Origin: an uncultured Bacteroidota bacterium
GTDB taxonomy: Bacteria; Bacteroidota; Bacteroidia; Chitinophagales; Chitinophagaceae
Reading direction: 5' to 3'
Assembly: GCA_946480675.1 (NCBI GenBank)
Contig: CAMLKS010000076.1
Location: 1 to 8,716 of the forward strand
DNA: 8,716 bases
Of the stretch, positions 1 to 8,300 are shown piece by piece. The notes beneath the pieces were generated by a model that did not search any database, was not told where the DNA came from, and saw only the letters and a list, made by a program, of their open reading frames with translations. A program made the translations under genes and the position numbers. Numbering within the stretch: the first letter of the stretch is position 1; every line of letters begins with the position of its first letter.

Positions 1-1
1 A

Positions 2-862
2 AGCTATAGCTATTTTGATTCTTTATATGGAAATAGTTTTATACTGAATGGTACGAGCACAATGTATGCTGGTTATTTTAACTACTCAGGCGATTACATT
101 ATTCTCAATAACACTTTCAATGCTATTTCTTCCGCCAGCAGTGTTACGGGTGGCTTGTATATATACATGCATTATAGTAAGGGCTTAACAAGGAATGGTA
201 TCATAGGAAATAATAAGATATATGCAAAAAATGTATCATCTACTTGCTACGGTTTATACTGTGTGTATCCTGATAATGTAAAGATTTATAATAACGCTAT
301 CATTACTACTAACACAGGTAGCAGTTGTTATACAGTTTATTCTATGTATGCGTGGGGACCTGTACAGTTCCTTAATAACACCATCTATAACAATAGTAGC
401 AGTACATCTACTGCTAACTATACTATGTATACATATACATATGATTATTATGGCGGTACCTTCGAACTTTATAATAACATCATTGCAAAATCTAGTTCAA
501 ACGGCCGTTTCTTAGGTTGGGGTGCTCCAAACCTGGCTGATTGGTATAAATCTGATTACAATAATATTTACACACCGGCACCGGGTACTGCATGGAACTA
601 TAATCCATATAGTGGTGCTGTTACTACAGGTACTTTAAATACATGGAAGAGCAGCTTTGGCCTTGATAAAAATTCACTGTCTTACCCACCGGCGTTCATT
701 AGCCCTTCTACGGGTGACTTAAGACCAGATGTAGCCAGCCCTAATGTATGGTCTATGCATGGCCGTGGTACACATATTACAGGTAATGATAAAGATATCA
801 ATGGTAATACAAGGCCGATAGTGCCAGGTTTGGGCGTTCCAGACTTAGGTGCTTATGAGTTT
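2..862 (+). other. C-terminal part of first beta-helix of the upstream protein
   Basis: Asn-ladder rungs such as LNNTF, GNNKIY, YNNAI, LNNTIY and YNNII recur at roughly 20-30 residue spacing, as in parallel beta-helix (PbH1-type) coils. The module then passes through a DYNNIY segment, a DKNSLSY-x-PAF segment and a WSMHGRG segment. It closes with DKDINGNTRP and GVPDLGAYEF (833-862). The same ordered series closes the first helix of the downstream gene and, in weaker form, the second helix of this gene. The N-terminal part is outside the window, so total length is unknown. Confidence 0.85.
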
Positions 863-3800
863 ACACCCAATGCAGGTGTAATACCTCCATTATGCACTGT
901 TACGCCGGCAGCACCGGTTGCAGGCGGTACCCAAGTTTACACTTTTGGGTTAGATTCAGTTGCAAGCATCACTTGGGATGCTGCTGCAACTGTACCAGCA
1001 ACTGCTCCTGATTGCAGGCAATATTCAGGTGTACAGCCACCATCTATTACAACGCTGAACCCTACTTACATGTATTTCTACACAGATATACAAAGTAGTA
1101 CAAGTGCTGATTACAATGCTAATATTTATTACAAAGATCCCTGGATAGGTACTATCGCATCGGATATGGTATTGCACCTCGCTAAAAAAGATGGTGCTAA
1201 CCCATGGGTAGGTTATCCTATTACTATCAGTGGTGCCAACACTGTTCGCAATTATATTTACAGCCCAACTACACCTAAGTTGAATACTTATGGTTGGTAT
1301 ACCGGTATAGATGTAGCGGACAACGCGGGTGTTGATTCTATAGTTACACCTAAAGGTTTCTTCTGTGCAGGTACATATCCGGTTACTGTACGTATTAAAA
1401 ACAATGGTAACAATCCGCTTAACAGTGTAAAAATACACTGGCAGTTGAACGGTGGGCCTGTTACCACAATTAATTATACGACTACCATACCTGTTAATAC
1501 CGGTGTGCCAAATAGTAATGCAGCTAATATATTCTTAGCGAATGTTACTTTCAATACCGCTGCTAATGTTTTCAAAGTATGGACATCTGACCCGAATGGC
1601 GTGCTGGATGTGATACCTGCAGATGACACGCTGAATATTTCTCTGCGTGCAGCACTGAATGGTACTTACACTGTTGGTGGTACAAGTCCGGATTTTGCAA
1701 ACGTTCAACAAGCAGTAGACGATCTGAATGCCTTAGGCGTTTGCGGCCCTGTAGTATTTAATATACGTCCCGGTACTTACACAAGTACAAAGGCACTAAC
1801 GATCGGGAATTTTATAGGTAGCAGCGCTGCGAACAGAGTTGTATTCCAATCAGAAAACGGTAGTGCATCCAGTGTAGCTATCAACTGGGCGGGTGGTTCA
1901 TCTACAGGAAATGCGCATGCTATCAGATTTAGTGATGCATCTTACATCACTATCAAAAATGTAACTATCAATAGTACAGGTGGTAGTTATGCTTATACTT
2001 TAAATTTTGCAGGAAGTTCTAGCTACGATAGTATCGTTGGCTGCGTACTGAATGTGCCGCTTTCTACTAACTATTATCATCAGAATATTTATGCCAGTGT
2101 TGGTTCAGACAATGATGGTATCGTCATCATGAACAACGAAATAAACAACGGCTACTTCTCTATCTACTGGAATGGCAACTCGTCTAAAGGTACCAGAGGT
2201 TTGACTCTTGTTGGAAATAGTCTCAACAACTTCTACTACTACGGGGCTTACATGTATTACGTGTATGGTTGGAAATTTAACAATAACACCGTAACACCCA
2301 GAACTGGTCTTAACCAATACATGGGCTTTTACAATGTAAACTACTTTACTGCTTCAACTCCATTGCCATTCGAGTTCATGAATAATAAAATATATAACAT
2401 TAATCCGAACTATGGATATGGCGTATATATATACCAACCTCATGGATACTTGTCTTCTACATTATCTGCAAAATCTAAGGTTACAAACAATGCAATAAGT
2501 GTGATTGGTTCAAATACATGTTATTATGGTTTGTATATAAGTAATGCATCGAATGTAGATATATTAAATAATACAATTAGTCAGTCAAATACTACAACTG
2601 GTACTTCTTATGCTACAGCATATATCTATGCAGGATATGCTCCTTACAATAACTATACAGTTAAGAATAATGCCTTCATAAATTCCGGTGGTGGTATGGC
2701 TTATTATTTCTATGCTCCATCGGGCACAGGTACTACAAGTGATTACAACAATCTATACTCAAGTGGTTCAACACTGGCAAGTATAAACTTTAGCACATAT
2801 GCTACCTATCCTGCTATGAAAACCGCGGTAGCATCTTTAGGATATGATCAAAACTCAATATCTTATAATGCAGGCTTTATGCATGTGGCTACTGATCTGA
2901 GGCCAGATCCTACTAATCCGGCATCATGGTCTTTAAATGGTCGTGCACAACAGTCATCTGTAACAACAACAGATATCACCGGTGCTTCACGTCCTACTAC
3001 ATTGACTGCAGGTGTTCCTGATATCGGTGCATATGAATTTGAACCGACAGTAGCACCTCCGGCTGCTGTAGCTACCCCTGCTACTGCAGCACCGGGTGTA
3101 ACACAGGTATTTACTTTTGGCGGACAACCTGTTGCTACTGTAAAATGGAATACAGCATTGGCGCTCACAACTCCGCTTACCGTACGTCAGTATAGCGGCC
3201 GTATCCCACCGGCAAACTTTACTACAATAAGCGGTGGTACACATCAGTATTTTTATACAGATTTTACACCATCAGCTATCGGTACTACTTATGATTTTGA
3301 CCTGACATTAAATTATATGGATATCTGGATGGGCTCCATTGCCAGCGAGTCTGGTTTGAAACTGGCTCACAAGCATGCATCCACTCCATGGATATCTTAT
3401 AATGCTGCTAACAGTAGCACCAATGCTACAAGCAATACCATACAGGCAAATGGTGTTACCACCTTTGGTACATTTACCGGTATTCCTGATGGCGTTAACT
3501 TCAGTGCTTTACTGGTACCTGCTGGTGGTAAGTCTTATATCTGTACGGGCGATACAGTATTGCTGTTAGCCAGTCCGGTATCCGGTGGTTCTACTACCTA
3601 TACTTATGAGTGGTTCAGGAATGGGGTATTAATACCTGGTGCTGCTACCAATACATACCCTGCTACTTTGGGTGGCGACTATACTGTAAAAATTACCGGT
3701 ACCCAGTCTTCTACATCCATACCTGTAGGTGTAGTTGTAACAGCTCCGCCAATGGCAACTGTTGGGGCAAGCGGTGCGCTTACTTATTGCAACGGCAGCC

Positions 3801-4690
3801 AGCTGCAGTTATCAGCTTCAAGCCCTTCGGGCATTCTAAGCTATCAATGGCAGCTTAATGGTACGAATATACCGGGCGCTACCAGCCAAACGTACGATGT
3901 AACAACAGCAGGTACTTATAATCTGATAGTTACAAACATCGGTTGTTCAGATACATCGACTGCAACGATAGTAAATGCTGGTCCTATTAATGTGAACCTG
4001 GGGGCTGATATCACAGGTTGTGAAATCAAAAACCAACCTTATATACTGGATGCCGGTTATCCTGGTGCTAAATATCTGTGGAGCACCGGCGATACGACCC
4101 AAACTATCCAGATATACAAAGGAAGCGGCACTTATAGTGTGTTTGTAGATGCAGGCCCTAGCTGTCAAGGTTCAGACGCAATTAATGTAACCATTAATCC
4201 GCTGCCAACAGCTACAGGTATCAGCTACATCCGTACAAATAATACGTACATATTTAATGTTGCAGGTGCTCAAAATGTAACGAAAGTATTATGGATATTT
4301 AGCGATGGTACTACACACACTGCCAATACCGTAACTAAAACTTACGATGGCAACCTGGTAGCTAAACTGGTTATTTACAATGATTGTGGCACAGATACGC
4401 TGCAAAGTGTGCAATGGGCCACCAACGTAACCACTACAGAAAATGTAGAACTGGAAGCCAGCTTGTATCCAAACCCTGCCAGCGAGCAAACATTGCTTAG
4501 TGTTACGGGTGCTAAAATTGAGGATGTAACGATCCTGAATAGCCTTGGACAAGTGGTTTATCGCACTGTGTTGACCGAAAAGGCCGGCAAAGTAGAGCTT
4601 CCTGTAAGCAGTTTTGCAAGTGGCCGTTATATAGTACGTGCTACCACTACAGAAGGTATAATAAGCAAGCCGCTGAATATACAGCGATAA
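2..4690 (+). CDS. Giant T9SS-secreted beta-helix / Ig-like repeat protein, 5'-truncated
   Basis: The frame is open from the first full codon at position 2, so the ATG at 62 is internal and the true start lies upstream. 1,562 residues are visible before TAA at 4688. Domains by visible residue: beta-helix tail 1-287, ending DLGAYEF; linker domain about 295-437; CARDB-like sandwich about 443-552; second beta-helix 554-1013; second, divergent linker domain about 1019-1163; Ig-like domains about 1178-1250, 1251-1325 and 1330-1402; PKD-like domain about 1403-1478; T9SS type A sorting domain about 1482-1562. The helices are rich in Asn, Tyr, Ser and Thr and carry recurrent NNT, NNK and NNI rungs about 20-30 residues apart. 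The ends with D-x-x-G-x-x-RP followed by D-[LI]-GAYEF resemble the choice-of-anchor Q type of helix end. No catalytic residues were recognised. The likely role is a surface or released adhesin or structural protein; a polysaccharide-binding role is possible but not shown. A paralogue follows downstream. Confidence 0.95.
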   Translation, partial: SYSYFDSLYGNSFILNGTSTMYAGYFNYSGDYIILNNTFNAISSASSVTGGLYIYMHYSKGLTRNGIIGNNKIYAKNVSSTCYGLYCVYPDNVKIYNNAIITTNTGSSCYTVYSMYAWGPVQFLNNTIYNNSSSTSTANYTMYTYTYDYYGGTFELYNNIIAKSSSNGRFLGWGAPNLADWYKSDYNNIYTPAPGTAWNYNPYSGAVTTGTLNTWKSSFGLDKNSLSYPPAFISPSTGDLRPDVASPNVWSMHGRGTHITGNDKDINGNTRPIVPGLGVPDLGAYEFTPNAGVIPPLCTVTPAAPVAGGTQVYTFGLDSVASITWDAAATVPATAPDCRQYSGVQPPSITTLNPTYMYFYTDIQSSTSADYNANIYYKDPWIGTIASDMVLHLAKKDGANPWVGYPITISGANTVRNYIYSPTTPKLNTYGWYTGIDVADNAGVDSIVTPKGFFCAGTYPVTVRIKNNGNNPLNSVKIHWQLNGGPVTTINYTTTIPVNTGVPNSNAANIFLANVTFNTAANVFKVWTSDPNGVLDVIPADDTLNISLRAALNGTYTVGGTSPDFANVQQAVDDLNALGVCGPVVFNIRPGTYTSTKALTIGNFIGSSAANRVVFQSENGSASSVAINWAGGSSTGNAHAIRFSDASYITIKNVTINSTGGSYAYTLNFAGSSSYDSIVGCVLNVPLSTNYYHQNIYASVGSDNDGIVIMNNEINNGYFSIYWNGNSSKGTRGLTLVGNSLNNFYYYGAYMYYVYGWKFNNNTVTPRTGLNQYMGFYNVNYFTASTPLPFEFMNNKIYNINPNYGYGVYIYQPHGYLSSTLSAKSKVTNNAISVIGSNTCYYGLYISNASNVDILNNTISQSNTTTGTSYATAYIYAGYAPYNNYTVKNNAFINSGGGMAYYFYAPSGTGTTSDYNNLYSSGSTLASINFSTYATYPAMKTAVASLGYDQNSISYNAGFMHVATDLRPDPTNPASWSLNGRAQQSSVTTTDITGASRPTTLTAGVPDIGAYEFEPTVAPPAAVATPATAAPGVTQVFTFGGQPVATVKWNTALALTTPLTVRQYSGRIPPANFTTISGGTHQYFYTDFTPSAIGTTYDFDLTLNYMDIWMGSIASESGLKLAHKHASTPWISYNAANSSTNATSNTIQANGVTTFGTFTGIPDGVNFSALLVPAGGKSYICTGDTVLLLASPVSGGSTTYTYEWFRNGVLIPGAATNTYPATLGGDYTVKITGTQSSTSIPVGVVVTAPPMATVGASGALTYCNGSQLQLSASSPSGILSYQWQLNGTNIPGATSQTYDVTTAGTYNLIVTNIGCSDTSTATIVNAGPINVNLGADITGCEIKNQPYILDAGYPGAKYLWSTGDTTQTIQIYKGSGTYSVFVDAGPSCQGSDAINVTINPLPTATGISYIRTNNTYIFNVAGAQNVTKVLWIFSDGTTHTANTVTKTYDGNLVAKLVIYNDCGTDTLQSVQWATNVTTTENVELEASLYPNPASEQTLLSVTGAKIEDVTILNSLGQVVYRTVLTEKAGKVELPVSSFASGRYIVRATTTEGIISKPLNIQR
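884..1312 (+). repeat. Linker domain, copy 1
   Basis: This is a beta-rich segment of about 143 residues starting PPLCTV straight after the first beta-helix. Landmarks are ITWDAA, RQYSG followed by PP, MYFYTD, DPWIGTIAS, NPWVGYP and YTGID. It aligns without gaps to the copy at 7507-7935, with about three quarters of residues identical by eye, and more loosely to the copy at 3056-3490. I do not recognise a named family. Its fixed position after every closed helix suggests a cap or spacer. Confidence 0.8.
1328..1657 (+). other. CARDB-like beta-sandwich domain
   Basis: The segment contains CAGTYPVTVRIKNNGNN, then SVKIHWQLNG, and ends with DVIPADDTLNISLRA. The pattern of V-x-V-x-I-K-N-x-G followed by a W-x-[LI]-N-G strand and a final ADD-x-L strand is typical of CARDB/DUF11-like Ig-fold adhesion modules in secreted bacterial proteins. 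The same domain stands at about 7951-8280 in the next gene. The family assignment rests on pattern recognition only. Confidence 0.6.
1661..3040 (+). other. Second beta-helix module of the upstream protein (complete)
   Basis: The module is about 460 residues. It opens with GTYTVGGTSPDF, an AVDDLN segment, GVCGPVVFNI and RPGTYTS. This opening recurs at 8290 in gene 2 and, in diverged form, at 5410. The middle is a run of Asn- and Tyr-rich coils with LNNTIS, VKNNAF and DYNNLY rungs. It closes with DPTNPASWSLNGR, DITGASRP and GVPDIGAYEF (3011-3040). It is some 230 residues shorter than the first helix of the downstream gene, so coil number differs between modules. Confidence 0.85.
3056..3490 (+). 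repeat. Linker domain, copy 2 (divergent)
   Basis: This segment is related to the copies at 884-1312 and 7507-7935. It keeps a PP start, TQVFTFG, VRQYSG followed by PP, YFYTD, IWMGSIAS, TPW and FTGI. It is much more divergent and contains small indels. Unlike the other two copies it is followed by Ig-like domains instead of the CARDB-like domain and another helix, so it marks the end of the helical part of the protein. Confidence 0.7.
3533..4207 (+). other. Three consecutive Ig-like domains
   Basis: Domain 1 (about 3533-3751) has SYICTGDTV, YEWFRNG and GDYTVKITG. Domain 2 (about 3752-3988) has TYCNGSQLQLSAS, YQWQLNG and GTYNLIVTN. Domain 3 (about 3989-4207) has LGADITGC, YLWSTGD and GTYSVFV. 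The core Trp and the final Y-x-V strand fit the Ig-fold modules that commonly stand between ligand-binding or repeat regions and the sorting domain in Bacteroidota surface proteins. They probably act as a stalk. Confidence 0.8.
4208..4435 (+). other. PKD-like domain
   Basis: This segment has a TYIFNVAG strand, VLWIFSDGTT and a late TKTYDGN...AKLVIYNDCGTD strand. The W-x-F-x-D-G motif and the final hydrophobic strand with N-x-C-G-T-D resemble PKD-type domains just before T9SS sorting signals. Its boundaries are approximate, and the exact family is less certain than for the Ig-like domains. Confidence 0.6.
4445..4687 (+). other. T9SS type A C-terminal sorting domain (Por_Secre_tail type)
   Basis: The last 81 residues contain, in order, LYPNPASEQ, VTILNSLGQVV, LPVSSFASGRYIVRATT and KPLNIQR. 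The YPNP start, N-x-LGQ turn, L-x-x-F-A-S-G-x-Y strand and basic end are the established pattern of T9SS type A sorting domains. Such a domain directs passage through the outer membrane and is normally removed on attachment or release. It is the strongest phylum marker in the window and implies that the missing N-terminus carries a Sec signal peptide. Confidence 0.93.
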
Positions 4691-4705
4691 TATATTGCTT
4701 TAGTA

Positions 4706-4750
4706 AAATGCAAAGGGGCTGCCATCTGGCAGCCCCTTTGCATTTATTTT
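4706..4750 (+). terminator. Rho-independent terminator after the upstream gene
   Basis: A perfect 18-bp stem pairs 4706-4723 with 4728-4745 around a 4-base loop ATCT. The stem has a GC-rich core (GGGGCTGCC against GGCAGCCCC) and an A/T base. T-rich sequence continues to 4750. The hairpin starts 15 bp after the stop codon and separates the two giant genes into distinct transcription units. The A/T-rich flanks on both sides could let it act in both directions, but no minus-strand gene is visible. Confidence 0.9.
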
Positions 4751-5026
4751 ATCTGTCATAATTCCCGTTCTATCTTCTAATTATTTTAGCAACTCATTTT
4801 ATATAATATATTACGGGTCATTTGTCCTTACAGCTGGGCCGTTGGTCAATTGAACACTAAAAAAACCAACCTCTGAAGATAGAAATACGTCTATTTTTTT
4901 AATTGCAAGTTGAAGGGCAAGTGCAGATAATGATGAATATAAGACACTGAGATTAAAAACGCTTTAAAAATAACTGCTAAAAATTGATTTATAGATAATA
5001 TTGCTAACTTTAAGTCGATTAAATGC

Positions 5027-5064
5027 AAAAATTAAAAAATATCTATTCGGATTTTTTAATTTTT
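5027..5064. repeat. AT-only 14-bp perfect inverted repeat
   Basis: Arm 5027-5040 (AAAAATTAAAAAAT) is the exact reverse complement of arm 5051-5064, with a 10-base spacer ATCTATTCGG between them. More T bases follow on the right. It could be a weak hairpin, a curved A-tract element upstream of the gene 2 promoter, or a chance product of AT richness. It stands 255 bp before the gene 2 start codon. Confidence 0.7.
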
Positions 5065-5141
5065 TTTTAATCTTTAGTTATAACACACAATCATATGAAC
5101 TATACCTACCCGAAGTTCTCTTTTATAGGCAACAATGAAGC

Positions 5142-5170
5142 TTGTATCATACAAGTTATCTATTCCTTTG
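5142..5170 (+). promoter_or_regulatory. Weak candidate Bacteroidota-type promoter for gene 2
   Basis: TTG at 5142-5144 and TTCCTTTG at 5163-5170 are 18 bases apart. They approximate the Bacteroidota primary sigma consensus of TTTG near -33 and TAnnTTTG near -7, with a mismatch at the second base of the -7 box. This would leave a 5' leader of roughly 140 bases. Other candidates of similar quality are TTG 4984-4986 with TAACTTTA 5005-5012, and TTTG 5167-5170 with TAGGCATG 5191-5198. None stands out. Confidence 0.2.
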
Positions 5171-5319
5171 CATATGCTCATCCGCCAGACTAGGCATGTA
5201 GCTTGATTTACAATATATAGCTAATCAAATTCTATAGCATCAATTTTTATAAAAAAACTTTATTATAAAAACTAATCCTATACCATTAAGAATCTTATAA
5301 AACGATATAAATATTACGT

Positions 5320-5397
5320 ATGAAACAATTCGACAATTTTAAAAAGACGCTGGCTATAATGCCCTTGCTGCTTTTGGCAGCACTACCGGCGTGGGCC
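5320..5397 (+). other. Sec signal peptide of the downstream protein
   Basis: The first 26 residues show a basic N-region (Lys at 2, 8 and 9), a hydrophobic core MPLLLLAAL and a cleavage motif ending AWA before Gln27. This is a standard signal peptidase I site, and a Gln at mature position 1 is common in T9SS cargo. There is no lipobox cysteine, so the protein is not a lipoprotein. Confidence 0.92.
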
Positions 5398-8300
5398 CAG
5401 CCACTGGCTGGTACCTATTCTATAGGAGGCGCCACTGCCGACTATAATACATTGGCAGATGCCATTACATATATCAATAACTGGGGTATCAGCGGTCCTG
5501 TGGTATTTGAAATATTACCAGGTACGTACACAGGTACGGATGCGCAAGGTTCCATAGATAATCTTTCGGGCTCAAGCCCTACCAATACAGTTACCTTCAG
5601 GCCCAGAAACGGAAGGGGTACTGTAGAATTAAATCCCACTGGTGCTTCCGGTACCAATTATGTATTTCAATTGTCAAATTCAAACTATGTAATCATTGAG
5701 GATTTGACACTTAATAATTCAGATGGTACATATGGCACGGATGTAGCTTTCACGGGAACATCTTCTTACAACACTGTAACTAGGTGTCTGCTTACGGGTA
5801 GTACCAGCGGTACCAGCTCCAGAGATAAATCACGGATTTTTGCCGATGGGCTTTCAGGTACCGGCAACGTCATTGCCGAAGATTCAATAATAAATGGTTC
5901 TTACGCTATATATTGGAATGGCGATGGCAGTGCATCAGCTGCAAGATTTGAGAATAATACCATGGTAGAGCCCTACAGGGGTGGCGTTTACCTGGCCAGT
6001 TCCAACGACGACCAGATTTTAAACAATACCATTATTACAGATGACGCCAGCATTTCGCCCGACGATTTCTCTGGTTTCTGGAATGAATATACCAATGGTA
6101 CGCAAATCATAGGCAACTCATTAGAGTCGCCATATGTGTCTACCTATTATTACTATCCGTTTTACATGTATGAATGTAACACCCAGGGTACTAATAAGAT
6201 GCTGGTAAGGGAGAATACGTTTAACGTAAGTACTTACGGATATTTTACAGGTTTTGAAGTGTATTATAGTACCAACTATGATATATCTCAGAATACAGTA
6301 AATATGTATAACGACAACTGGTATCCTCAAACCAATGGTTTATATGTATATAACTACCCCGGAGGTACTACTTATGGTAATAACACCAAAATAGATAGTA
6401 ATAGTTTTAACATTGAAACGCCTAACTACGGATACATTTATTTCCAGACGAGCTACTACGGCAGAAATCACTCTTTTAGCGGCAATAATGTAAGCATTAA
6501 CACTACCGGGTACATCGATCAATTTTATACTAACGGTGATTATGTAGATAAAGCAAAGGTGTCTGATAATACAATCAACCTGCAGAGTAGCTGGGGTGCA
6601 TATGCTTATATGAGCGGATATTCAAGTGATAGTGTGGTGATAGAGCATAACGATCTCAGCCTTACAACTCCCGACTGGTATAGCTATGCCGATTTGTACC
6701 TTTTTGATTATGGTAAAGAATGTAAAGTAAGAAACAATAAAATCATTGTAGAAGGTGGTACTGATGGTGGGGCAAATATAAGGGCCTATAGTACTTCAAG
6801 TGGGCCTAATAGTCTAACTAACAACGAGTTTTCTGGTAATACTCTTAAAGCGACCGTTAGCGGCTGGGCTTATGGCTATGGCTTGCAGTTAGGCGGTGGC
6901 AATAATGATAAGATATTTAATAATGTCATTATTGGTACGGGTACGGGTAGCAACGCATATGTATATGGCCTATCCGTGGATGGGTGGTCTGGTGGGTATG
7001 ATATCTACAATAATACCATAGCGCGTATTGCACCAACATCTACTGCGTCGTGGGTCGGTGCTTTTGAAGTATATGGCAACAGCCGGCCCGTAAATGTGAA
7101 TAACAATATTATTTACAATGAAAGTGCTGGTGCGCAGGCTGTAAACTTTTATGATAATGCAGGTATGGGTATTAATGTTAAAATGGATTACAACAATATC
7201 TATTCTACCAGCAGTACTCTTGTTTATGACAACTGGTCCGGCTCTTCTTATTCAGATCTTACTGCATGGAGAGCGGCGGGTAACATGGATAAGAATTCCA
7301 TATCTTACGATCCGGGTTTCACCAATGTTGCAGGTGATGATTTCACACCAGACCCAACCAATCCTAACAGTTGGTCGGTAAATGGCCGTGGTATTCATAT
7401 TGCGAACAATAATATGGATAAAGATGGTAATCCACGTGTCACTACAACAGGCACAGGCGTTCCTGATTTAGGTGCATATGAGTTTGTTCCCGATCCAAGC
7501 AATATTCCGCCGCTGTGTACGGTAGTACCGGCAACACCAACTGCGGGCGGTACCCAGATATATACAATAGGTCGCGATACGGTAGCTACTATCACATGGG
7601 ATGCTGCGGCCACGGTACCTGCAACAGCGCCTGATGTACGTCAGTATACAGGTACGGTTCCTCCGGGATTAGGTGCACTGAACCCTACAAACATGTATTT
7701 CTACACAGACATCAGCAGCTCAACTTCAGCTGATTTCGAAACTAATATCTATTATAAAGAACCCTGGATGGGTACTATCTCTTCGGAGGCAGCACTTCAC
7801 CTGGCACAACAGGAAGGCGTTAATCCATGGGTAGGCTATCCTATAACTATCAGCGGATCGAATACGCTGCGTAACTACATATACAGTCCTGCTACGCCTA
7901 AGCTGAATACCTACGGTAAGTTTACCGGTATAGATGTGGCCAACAACGCCGGTACAGCAGAAGTTGTTACGCCGACAGGTTTATTCTGTGCTGGTACTTA
8001 TCCTGTTACAGTACGTATTAAAAATACAGGTAACAATGTGCTGAACAGTGTGAAGATATACTGGGAAATCAATGGTACGCCAGCAGCTGGTTCTCCAATA
8101 ACATATACGACCCCGATACCGGTAAATAATGGTGTGCTGAACTTCAACAGTGCCGTTATCAATTTAGGTAACGTTACATTTGGCGCAACGGCTAACAACT
8201 TTAAAATATGGACTTCAGAGCCTAACGGTGTGACAGACATCGTTACAGCTGACGATACCCTGCGCAAAACATTGCGTGCTTCATTAAGCGGTACCTACAC

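Larger units (their letters stand above)
884..2086 (+). repeat. Duplicated segment, copy A (pairs with 7507-8716)
   Basis: This stretch of about 1.2 kb covers the linker domain, the CARDB-like domain and the N-terminal part of a beta-helix. It is collinear with 7507-8716. Landmark offsets are 6623 bp at the PPLCTV start, 6629 bp at GTYTVGG, 6632 bp at SENGSASS and 6629 bp at STNYY, so only a few codon-sized indels separate the copies. Shared exact patches include 1068-1086 with 7691-7709 (19 bp) and 1760-1776 with 8389-8405 (17 bp). Confidence 0.85.
4691..5319. other. AT-rich intergenic region without a convincing gene
   Basis: The 629 bp between the two genes is clearly richer in A and T than the coding parts, with several homopolymer runs. 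It contains the terminator at its left end, an AT-only inverted repeat at 5027-5064 and weak promoter-like elements. I found no tRNA, CRISPR repeat, riboswitch-like fold or insertion-sequence end. The longest noted ATG-initiated reading frame on the + strand is 32 codons (5095-5193) and has no supporting features. Confidence 0.75.

Noticed and set aside
62..64. ATG at 62 as the start of the first gene
   Set aside because: The same frame is open back to position 2 and encodes the same Asn- and Tyr-rich helix pattern. There is no signal peptide after this ATG, and a T9SS-sorted protein needs one.
1025..1438. 137-codon minus-strand reading frame
   Set aside because: It lies wholly inside the first gene, opposite a conserved domain, and its predicted product shows no recognisable domain. 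It is a shadow of the coding frame.
3375..3858. Plus-strand reading frames at 3375-3569 and 3610-3858 in another frame
   Set aside because: They overlap the well-supported linker and Ig-like coding frame and have no recognisable content. Nothing suggests a frameshift in the main frame.
4841..4898. Weak hairpins at 4841-4870 (6-bp arms, 18-base loop) and 4876-4897 (8-bp A/T-rich stem with one G-T pair, before a T run)
   Set aside because: The stems are short or made mostly of A-T pairs and could arise by chance in AT-rich DNA. A much stronger terminator already lies upstream.
5095..5193. 32-codon reading frame starting MNYTYPKF in the intergenic region
   Set aside because: It has no ribosome binding site, signal peptide or recognisable motif, and a short ATG-initiated frame of this size is expected by chance in 629 bp.
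5410..7485. Pectate lyase, pectinesterase or other polysaccharide-cleaving enzyme
   Set aside because: The beta-helix fold is shared with such enzymes, but I saw no catalytic Asp, Arg or Lys cluster or family motif in the coils. The low-complexity Asn/Tyr-rich coils fit a structural or adhesive role better.
7395..8267. Minus-strand reading frames at 7395-7613 and 7998-8267
   Set aside because: Both are antisense to conserved linker and CARDB-like segments of the second gene and have no features of their own.
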